Source of the DNA: Sphingomonas bacterium
GTDB lineage: Bacteria; Pseudomonadota; Alphaproteobacteria; Sphingomonadales; Sphingomonadaceae
DNA: 12,603 nt
Assembly: GCA_026785965.1 (NCBI GenBank)
Contig: JAJAYY010000170.1
Span: 1 to 12,603 of the forward strand
Reading direction: 5' to 3'
Shown: positions 7,505 to 12,603 of the stretch, piece by piece
Position numbering within the stretch: position 1 is the stretch's first letter
Layout: the number at the start of each line of letters is the position of its first letter
Notes under the pieces: model-generated
Databases searched by the model: none
What the model was told of the DNA's origin: nothing
Seen by the model: only the letters and a program-made list of their open reading frames with translations
Program-made: the position numbers and the translations under genes

Positions 7505-8881
7505 TCAATGCTCGCGGAACGACCGGCGCAGCCCGGCGGTTAGCGGCTCAAACGCATATTGCAGCGCGGTCCGCTTGCGCAGCGGAATCTCGATTGAAAC
7601 CGGGATCCCCGCGCGCAGCGTATCGGCGCCGCGCAAGCTGTTGATTCGCGCCAGCTCATCGATCGGGACCGACACTTCGGCGGTGTAATAGGTCTCCCCG
7701 GTGCGCTCATCGGTAAAGCTGTCGGCCGAAACCCGGCGCACAACGCCGTCGAGCGCGGGCAGCGTACGCTCGTGGAGCGTGTCGAACCGAACGAACGCGC
7801 GCTGCCCGACGCGAACGTCGTCGGCATCGGCGGGCGACACCCGCGCCTCGATCGTCAGCGGCATCCGATCGGGGACGATGTCCATCAATTTCTGGCCCGG
7901 CGCGATCACGCCGCCGGGTGTGAACACCGCGAGACCGACGACGGTCCCGGTGGCCGGAGCGCGGATTTCGGCGCGGGCAAGCTGGTCGCGCGCGGCGTCC
8001 CATCTTGGCTTGGCTTCGGCGAGCGCATTCTCGACATCGCGCAGCTCGCCCGCGATGCGTTCGTAATAGGTGCTTTGCGCTTCAAGCATCTGCAGCCGGC
8101 TCTCGCCTTGCTGGCTGCCGGTTTGCGCGACCGTAGCCAAATTCTGCCCGCGCTGACCCTCCAGATCGGCCTTGGCGCGTTCAAGCGCGCGCACGCGATT
8201 CTTCGACACGAAGCCCTTGTCGGCGACGGTGCGCAGGCTCGAGAGTTCCTCCTCTATGAGCCGCAATTGCTCGTCGATCGCGACCACCTGGCGGCTATAA
8301 CCCTTGCCCTGGCTCGAAGCCTGCGCACTGCGCTGCCCGAGCACGCCGCGCTGCGCCGACAACACCGCCGAGCGGGTGCGCAACTGGACTTGCTGGATCC
8401 GGAGCGCGCGCATCGCATCGTCGCGGTCGATCCCGGTCAGCGCAGCAAACTCGGGCGGAGCCGCGATCCCTCCGCGACCCGCTTGCTCGGCCTGGAGCCG
8501 GGCGCGCTGGGCGAGCAAGGTGATCGTCTGGCCGGCCAGCGCACGCTCTTGAGCGCGCACGTCGGCGGCCGACAGGCGAATGAGGACATCGCCGCGGCGC
8601 ACCTTGGCGCCCTCGCGCACCGCAATGTCGGCGATCACCCCGCCGTCGCGGTGCTGGACCGTCTGGCGCTGGCCCGAGACGACGAGCCGGCCCGGCGCGA
8701 TCGCCGCGGCATCGAGCGGGGCAAACGCCGCCCAGCCCATCAGGCCGATGAAAAAGACGCCGGCGAGGATCAGCCCGTGGCGGATATCGCGCGTCGGATC
8801 GGCGCGGATCTCGAGCTCCTCCGAGCGGACGAAGCCCGGCAAATTTCCGCTCGATGGGGCAAGTGGGAGGCCGTGGCTCAT
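7505..8881 (-). CDS. HlyD-family type I secretion periplasmic adaptor
   Basis: This is the membrane-fusion subunit that links the inner-membrane ABC exporter to an outer-membrane TolC-type channel. The 458-residue protein has a short cytoplasmic N-terminus and one membrane segment at about residues 36-56. A first lipoyl half with the VQHRDGGVIADIAVREGAKVRRGD pattern lies near 75-98, in sub-stretches typical of PrtE and HlyD. A long helical, coiled-coil-prone stretch covers about 105-300. The second lipoyl half is IRAPATGTVVGL at 306-317. A C-terminal beta domain ends with the RAGIPVSIEIPLRKRTAL region and a YAFEPLTAGLRRSFRE tail typical of this family. The ATG at 8879-8881 overlaps the ABC gene stop as ATGA, with a GGGGAA site inside the end of that gene. 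Gene order is ABC then adaptor, as in protease exporters. Confidence 0.95.
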   Translation of the reverse strand: MSHGLPLAPSSGNLPGFVRSEELEIRADPTRDIRHGLILAGVFFIGLMGWAAFAPLDAAAIAPGRLVVSGQRQTVQHRDGGVIADIAVREGAKVRRGDVLIRLSAADVRAQERALAGQTITLLAQRARLQAEQAGRGGIAAPPEFAALTGIDRDDAMRALRIQQVQLRTRSAVLSAQRGVLGQRSAQASSQGKGYSRQVVAIDEQLRLIEEELSSLRTVADKGFVSKNRVRALERAKADLEGQRGQNLATVAQTGSQQGESRLQMLEAQSTYYERIAGELRDVENALAEAKPRWDAARDQLARAEIRAPATGTVVGLAVFTPGGVIAPGQKLMDIVPDRMPLTIEARVSPADADDVRVGQRAFVRFDTLHERTLPALDGVVRRVSADSFTDERTGETYYTAEVSVPIDELARINSLRGADTLRAGIPVSIEIPLRKRTALQYAFEPLTAGLRRSFREH

Positions 8882-10608
8882 GCGTTTTTCCCCGCAGCAA
8901 CGCGCGCCTGGGGCGGCTGCAACTGACGGATGATCTCGTCGCGCGGGCCGAACAGCGCCACCCGGCCGTCGCGCACCACGAGCAATTTATCGACCACCGG
9001 AAGCACGCTCAAGCGGTGCGCGACGACCAGGATGGTGGTGCCGCGCTGCTTGAGCGTGTCGAGCGTGACGCTGAGCTGGGCGTCACCTTCGGCATCAAGG
9101 CTGGCATTGGGTTCGTCGAGGATTGCGTAGCGCGGGCCGCGGAACAAGGCGCGAGCGAGCGCGATGCGCTGCGCCTGCCCGGCCGACAGACCCTTGCCGC
9201 CAAGCTCGAGCAGATGGTCGTAACCGCCTTCCAACTGGAGGATCATGTCATGCGCCCCAGCCAGTCTGGCAGCCGCAACCGTATCTTCGTCGATCGTCGC
9301 CGCGGGCTCGCCCGACATGCGCAGGAAGCGCGAGATATTGTCCTTTATCGTGCCCGCGAAGAGGATCGTTTCCTGGGGCATGAAGCCGACATGCTCAGCC
9401 AGCTGCTCGGGATCCCAGTCGCGCTGCTCGGCGCGGTCGAAGCGGATGTGCCCGGCGCTCGGCTGGAGCGCGCCGGCGACCGCGCGGACGAGGGTCGACT
9501 TGCCCGCCCCGCTCGGCCCGACGATCGCCACCACTTCGCCCGGCTCGATTTGAAAATTGATGTTGTAGAGGATCGGCTTCTGCGCCTGGCCGAGCACTAC
9601 CAGCCCTTCGACGTCGAGCTTTCCGAGCGGGGCAGGCAATTGCGTCCTGGCGATATCGGGCGGGGTCGCGGCGAACAGTTCGTCGAGCAAGGCGATCGCG
9701 CCGCGCGCCTGGATGATCGTCCGCCACCCCCCGACCAGCTGGTCGATCGGGGCGAGCGCGCGCCCGACGATGAACATCGACGCGAAAATCGCCCCCGGGC
9801 TGACCTTGCCGCTGATCGCGAGCAACGCGCCGAGCCCGAGCGCGAGCGACTGCAGCAGCAAGCGCACGAATTTCGACTGGGCGGCGAGCCCCGAGGTGGT
9901 CATCCCGGCGTCGGTCTGAAGCTCCATCATCGATTCGCGGTCGGCGAGATGGCGGCGGACCAGCGCCTCGCGCAGCCCGAGCGCCCGCACCACATCGGAT
10001 GAAGCGACCGACGAATCATAGGACACATAGGATCGGCCGGCAGCAGCGTTGGCCTGCTGCAGCGGGACGCGCGTCGCGCGCTCGGTGCGCCACGCGAGTA
10101 AGATGATCAGCAGCGCACCGCCGAGCGTCAGGACACCGATCCACGGATGGATCAGGAACGCGATGATGATGTACACCGGGACCCACGGCGCATCGAGCAC
10201 GCCGAGGATCGCGGGGCCGGTCAGCGCCTGGCGAAAGACGTCGAATTCGCGCACCGCCTGGCGGGCAACGCGCTGCGAGCTGTCGGGCATCAACAAGGTC
10301 GCGCGCATGATCGGCCCGGCGAGCAATTGATCAAGCCGTGCCGAGGCGCGCACCAGCAAGCGCGAGCGGATCGCATCGAGCGCGGCCAGCGTCGCCAGCG
10401 CGAGCACCAGCACCAACGTCAGGAACAGCAAAGTGGTCTTGCCCTGGGTCGGCACGACGCGGTCGTAGACCTGCAACATGTACAGCATCGGTGCGATGAA
10501 CAGCAGGTTGAGCGCGGCGCTGAACCAGGCGGCATAGACGAAATGACGCCGCGCCCCGGCCAGCGCGGCCCTGATCGTGATGCTCGACCGGATCCAGTCG
10601 GGGATCAT
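8878..10608 (-). CDS. Type I secretion system permease/ATPase (PrtD/HlyB-like ABC exporter)
   Basis: This exporter uses ATP to move unfolded RTX proteins from the cytoplasm directly outside. I chose the ATG at 10606-10608 (576 residues) because GGAG lies 5 nt upstream; the longer frame from 10686 would run into the preceding terminator region. A transmembrane domain covers about residues 20-300, including a LYMLQVYDRV motif typical of type I exporters. The nucleotide-binding domain has Walker A GPSGAGKST (364-372), Q-loop Gln412, signature LSAGQ (474-478, with Ala in place of the usual Gly), Walker B AILDEP (495-500) and H-loop His531. No N-terminal C39 peptidase domain is present, so it is the protease-exporter class. 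It is ATGA-coupled to the adaptor gene. The upstream protease gene has its own terminator, so these two genes may need a separate promoter. Confidence 0.95.
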   Translation of the reverse strand: MIPDWIRSSITIRAALAGARRHFVYAAWFSAALNLLFIAPMLYMLQVYDRVVPTQGKTTLLFLTLVLVLALATLAALDAIRSRLLVRASARLDQLLAGPIMRATLLMPDSSQRVARQAVREFDVFRQALTGPAILGVLDAPWVPVYIIIAFLIHPWIGVLTLGGALLIILLAWRTERATRVPLQQANAAAGRSYVSYDSSVASSDVVRALGLREALVRRHLADRESMMELQTDAGMTTSGLAAQSKFVRLLLQSLALGLGALLAISGKVSPGAIFASMFIVGRALAPIDQLVGGWRTIIQARGAIALLDELFAATPPDIARTQLPAPLGKLDVEGLVVLGQAQKPILYNINFQIEPGEVVAIVGPSGAGKSTLVRAVAGALQPSAGHIRFDRAEQRDWDPEQLAEHVGFMPQETILFAGTIKDNISRFLRMSGEPAATIDEDTVAAARLAGAHDMILQLEGGYDHLLELGGKGLSAGQAQRIALARALFRGPRYAILDEPNASLDAEGDAQLSVTLDTLKQRGTTILVVAHRLSVLPVVDKLLVVRDGRVALFGPRDEIIRQLQPPQARVAAGKNA

Positions 10609-10683
10609 AAGCGCTCCATTCGCTATCGCCTGCTTCAGCGGCTTGCGCTGACCTGCCCCGCAAAAGGCAGCAAGTGCAAGCGA
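10609..10683 (-). other. Leader region of the exporter genes
   Basis: This stretch between the protease terminator and the exporter start must hold the exporter promoter if there is no read-through. A TTGCAC hexamer on the minus strand is a possible -35, but no convincing -10 follows at 16-18 nt. The GGAG site at about 10614-10617 is the clear ribosome site. Confidence 0.3.
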
Positions 10684-10721
10684 CAAAAAGAACGGGGCGC
10701 TCCCGTTTCAGGAAGCGCCCC
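10684..10721 (-). terminator. Rho-independent terminator of the protease gene
   Basis: On the minus strand the hairpin at 10694-10721 pairs GGGGCGCT with AGCGCCCC, extended by three more pairs including one G-U, with a 6-nt loop. It is followed by a T-rich tract (TTCTTTTT, 10684-10692). It lies 16 nt past the protease stop codon. It should separate protease and exporter transcripts at least in part. Confidence 0.9.
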
Positions 10722-10737
10722 TTCGATATCGCAACGA

Positions 10738-12306
10738 CTAGAGCAGGATGTCGGTCGAAATGACCGTTGCCGTCCCAAGGTCGATGGTGAAGTCGGCCAA
10801 GCCATCACCGTTGACGTCGCCCGAGAGGTAGTTGACGCCCGCTGTGGTGTAGGTGTGGACCTGACCGGCGACGCTGGTGAAAGCGCCACTGCCGATGAAC
10901 ACCATCGCCTGATCGCCAGCGGCAGCGCTCGGATCGAACAAACTCAGGTCGATCTTGTCGGAGCCGGTGGCGAAATCGAGTATCTTGTCGACGCCGCCAA
11001 CATCGCCGAACACGAACCGATCAGCGCCCGTTCCACCGATCAGCGTGTCGTTTCCGCCAGCGCCGTTGATTACGTCGTTGCCCGCGCCGGCATCGAGCCG
11101 GTTGGCAACGGCATTGCCGAGCAGCGAGTCGTTGCCCGCGCCAGTCTTGCCGTCCTCGATGATCGTTCCGTAGGCGATGCCGATATTCTCGGTGAGGAAA
11201 GCGGGGTTGCTCGTGCGACCATCGTAAACCGCATTCCAGAAAGTCTGGCTCAACGCATTCGCGGGATAACCGATGGCGACGTTGATCTCTGATGCCACCC
11301 CATAATTATATCCTGTGCTGAATGCACCGTCACGCAGATCGAGGACGATCCGACCCCCGGTGAAGCCGCTCATATCGAGCGTGTCATGGCCACCGGCATC
11401 GTAGATCGTGAGGAACGGATTCTTGTTTTTTGTGAAGTCGAATACATCGCGACCCGACGTGTTGTTGAAGCCGTAGGTCGTGTTACCGGTGCGCGTCGTG
11501 AGGTCCGCACCGTACATTGCCTGCACTGCGGCAATGTCATGCACCATTGGCGTCTGCGGTGTCTGATAATAGCCGCCCGTCGCCCAATTGACGAAGCCCT
11601 TTGCGCCAGTGTTGCCGGCGTGAAAGTAGGACATGATCGAATATTGATAGCTGTCCTGGAAAATGAAGGCGTTGTTGGCATAGCTGAACGGCAGGCCATT
11701 GCCGAAATTATAGTCGCCGACATGCGACAAGCCAATCGCGTGACCGGTCTCATGGACCAGCGCGGTCTGGCCGTAACCACCGTAGCCAAGGTCGAAATTG
11801 CTGTCTTCGTCCTGGTTGATGAATATGTCGCCCTGGATCTTCTGATCCTTGCCGTGGCCACCGGCGTAGAATGGCGTGAAGGCCGCAGCCTGGGCCGGGC
11901 CGGTATCGGTGTTCATGAAACTGATGTCGGCAGCGCCGCGGCCATTCTTCTCGACGAAGGACGGCGCGATCAAATCGTCCCACAGCTGGAGCGAGTCGCG
12001 CGCCGCAGCGCGCTGGGCTTCGGTAAAGGGCGCGAACCCCTCGACATAATCACCGACCACATTGGCATATTTCGGGCTGTTGTAGAGACCCGTCGGATCC
12101 TTATCGAGGAAGGTGTAGGTTATTTGGCCGTTGGGCCCGACTTTCCAGATCGCGCCGGTGCGATTGAGGTTCGCAGCCGCCTCGGACAGGGTCGCGATAT
12201 CCTTGCCATTATAAGCAGTGCTCGTGTCCGTCGGAGCGAGATAGCGGAGATCGTTGACGGCGGGCAGGTCGCCCTCAACCGAGGACGACAAATTACGTTG
12301 AGCCAT
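10738..12306 (-). CDS. Serralysin-like M10 zinc metalloprotease with RTX C-terminus, secreted
   Basis: A probable secreted zinc protease of family M10B. I chose the ATG at 12304-12306 (522 residues) because AAAAGG lies 8 nt upstream; the longer frame from 12462 crosses the AT-rich regulatory region. There is no signal peptide, as expected for type I export. The zinc site is HETGHAIGLSH, with His185, Glu186, His189 and His195, and the Met-turn SIMSY is at 223-227. RTX nonapeptides lie at about 388-434 (GAGNDSLLG, AGAGNDVIN, GAGGNDTLI, GGTGADRFVF). The C-terminal module runs through VDKILDFATGSDKIDLS to a hydrophobic DFTIDLG...STDILL end. The first 60 or so residues are a probable propeptide or linker. 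It lies immediately upstream of the exporter and adaptor genes in the same orientation, the classical protease-exporter arrangement. The stop is TAG. No inhibitor gene is seen nearby. Its GC content looks lower than that of the housekeeping genes. Confidence 0.95.
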   Translation of the reverse strand: MAQRNLSSSVEGDLPAVNDLRYLAPTDTSTAYNGKDIATLSEAAANLNRTGAIWKVGPNGQITYTFLDKDPTGLYNSPKYANVVGDYVEGFAPFTEAQRAAARDSLQLWDDLIAPSFVEKNGRGAADISFMNTDTGPAQAAAFTPFYAGGHGKDQKIQGDIFINQDEDSNFDLGYGGYGQTALVHETGHAIGLSHVGDYNFGNGLPFSYANNAFIFQDSYQYSIMSYFHAGNTGAKGFVNWATGGYYQTPQTPMVHDIAAVQAMYGADLTTRTGNTTYGFNNTSGRDVFDFTKNKNPFLTIYDAGGHDTLDMSGFTGGRIVLDLRDGAFSTGYNYGVASEINVAIGYPANALSQTFWNAVYDGRTSNPAFLTENIGIAYGTIIEDGKTGAGNDSLLGNAVANRLDAGAGNDVINGAGGNDTLIGGTGADRFVFGDVGGVDKILDFATGSDKIDLSLFDPSAAAGDQAMVFIGSGAFTSVAGQVHTYTTAGVNYLSGDVNGDGLADFTIDLGTATVISTDILL

Positions 12307-12315
12307 GCACCAAAC

Positions 12316-12333
12316 CTTTTCTTGAAAGAAAAG
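12316..12333. repeat. 18-bp dyad overlapping the protease ribosome site
   Basis: CTTTTCTT and AAGAAAAG are perfect 8-bp reverse complements around a 2-nt centre. The arm nearest the gene overlaps the AAAAGG ribosome-binding site (minus strand, 12315-12320). It could be an operator or a weak RNA hairpin masking the site. Confidence 0.6.
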
Positions 12334-12379
12334 CCGCGCCGAATCACATGGTTGACAGGCTGTTAAGGAATTGTGAGAC

Positions 12380-12389
12380 TTCAGCTGAA
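12380..12389. repeat. Palindrome TTCAGCTGAA upstream of the protease
   Basis: A perfect 10-bp palindrome that abuts the 15-bp dyad at 12390-12404. On the minus strand it lies 74 nt before the protease ATG. Possible regulator site. Confidence 0.45.
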
Positions 12390-12404
12390 TTGACGTTACG
12401 TCAA
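12390..12404. repeat. Dyad TTGACGT-T-ACGTCAA, candidate operator of the protease gene
   Basis: Two perfect 7-bp arms around one central base, a typical dimer-binding geometry. It lies 84-98 nt upstream of the protease start. A TATATT hexamer (minus strand, 12408-12413) is directly upstream, so the dyad would fall at the transcription start if that is the -10 element. Confidence 0.5.
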
Positions 12405-12407
12405 GCG

Positions 12408-12413
12408 AATATA
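12408..12413 (-). promoter_or_regulatory. Tentative -10 element TATATT of the protease promoter
   Basis: TATATT on the minus strand is the best -10-like hexamer upstream of the protease. At 17 nt further upstream only GAGGGA is found; TTGGAG is at 20 nt, which is too far. A weak -35 would fit an activated promoter, but the call is tentative. Confidence 0.3.
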
Positions 12414-12536
12414 TGTGGAATATTTCCCTTTCCCTCCAATGTGTTGCATTGAAGTGTCCCACAACGGATCAGCGCGTTCAGCTATGTCGGATGGGCGACA
12501 ATTGCGCGCTCGCTCGGATGGTCCGGTGGCGAAACC

Positions 12537-12563
12537 TTGCGCCGCCCTTCGCGCTCGCATAAC
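12537..12563 (+). promoter_or_regulatory. Tentative tRNA promoter
   Basis: TTGCGC at 12537-12542 and CATAAC at 12558-12563 with 15-nt spacing lie just before the tRNA. The spacing is short, so this is only a candidate. Confidence 0.25.
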
Positions 12564-12577
12564 CGGGCGGCTGCGAG

Positions 12578-12603
12578 GGAGAGGTGGCCGAGTGGTTTAA
12601 GGC
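12578..12603 (+). tRNA. tRNA-Ser, 5' end only (cut by window edge)
   Basis: The final 26 bases read GGAGAGG, then TG, then GCCGAGTGGTTTAAGGC. That matches the acceptor 5' strand, positions 8-9 and D-arm (A-box) of bacterial serine tRNAs. The anticodon lies outside the window, so the isoacceptor cannot be named. Leucine tRNAs have a different acceptor and D-arm start. Confidence 0.85.

Larger units (their letters stand above)
12307..12577. other. Intergenic regulatory region upstream of the protease gene
   Basis: This 271-nt stretch between the protease start and the tRNA has no credible gene. It is AT-richer from 12311 to about 12450 than the rest of the window and holds three perfect dyads (12316-12333, 12380-12389, 12390-12404). 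The protease promoter must be here, on the minus strand. Confidence 0.7.

Noticed and set aside
7475..7515. Bidirectional terminator between the RTX and adaptor genes
   Set aside because: Only a 5-bp stem (GAGCA/TGCTC) with a long loop and no T-run is present.
7772..11292. Long plus-strand open frames opposite the adaptor, exporter and protease
   Set aside because: All lie antisense to genes with complete sets of family motifs; their sequences are low-complexity shadows.
11386..12366. Plus-strand open frame of 326 codons opposite the protease
   Set aside because: It overlaps the zinc-site coding region in antisense and runs into the regulatory region.
12578..12603. tRNA-Ser as an integration site bounding a genomic island
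   Set aside because: Only the tRNA 5' end faces the secretion cluster. Typical attachment sites are at the 3' end, and no integrase or direct repeat is visible.

Overview
The window looks like chromosomal DNA of a GC-rich alphaproteobacterium, most likely a sphingomonad (Sphingomonas or a relative). This rests on codon use, the protein sequences and the gene order MltB-type transglycosylase, D-Ala-D-Ala carboxypeptidase, tmk, holB, metG, tatD. That is inference from remembered gene order, not a database search.

Positions 1 to 5872 (minus strand) hold a tightly packed housekeeping run. In transcription order it is: MltB-type lytic transglycosylase (TTG start), PBP5-type carboxypeptidase, thymidylate kinase (tmk), DNA polymerase III delta-prime (holB), methionyl-tRNA synthetase (metG), and a TatD-family hydrolase cut by the window edge. 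Junctions are short or overlapping (ATGA at tmk/holB, GTGA at metG/tatD), so at least tmk to tatD should be one transcript. The standout defect is an in-frame TGA inside metG (1252-1254), where the family has a conserved glycine. The reading frame is otherwise intact on both sides.

Positions 5873 to 6282 are non-coding, with an AT-rich core and small inverted repeats, between two divergent genes.

Positions 6283 to 12306 hold a type I secretion module. A plus-strand gene encodes a 401-residue RTX protein with an unrecognised N-terminal half. Convergent to it on the minus strand are a HlyD-family adaptor and a type I ABC exporter (ATGA-coupled). Upstream of these is a serralysin-like M10 zinc protease with RTX repeats and its own strong terminator. 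The two RTX proteins share the same C-terminal secretion module and both lack an N-terminal signal peptide, so both are probable substrates of the exporter. No outer-membrane TolC-type channel is encoded here.

Positions 12307 to 12577 are non-coding and carry three perfect dyads upstream of the protease. The last 26 bases are the 5' end of a serine tRNA on the plus strand.

I found no CRISPR array, insertion sequence, phage gene or clear new multi-gene system. The least explained items are the RTX protein at 6283, the dyad cluster upstream of the protease, and the metG stop codon.
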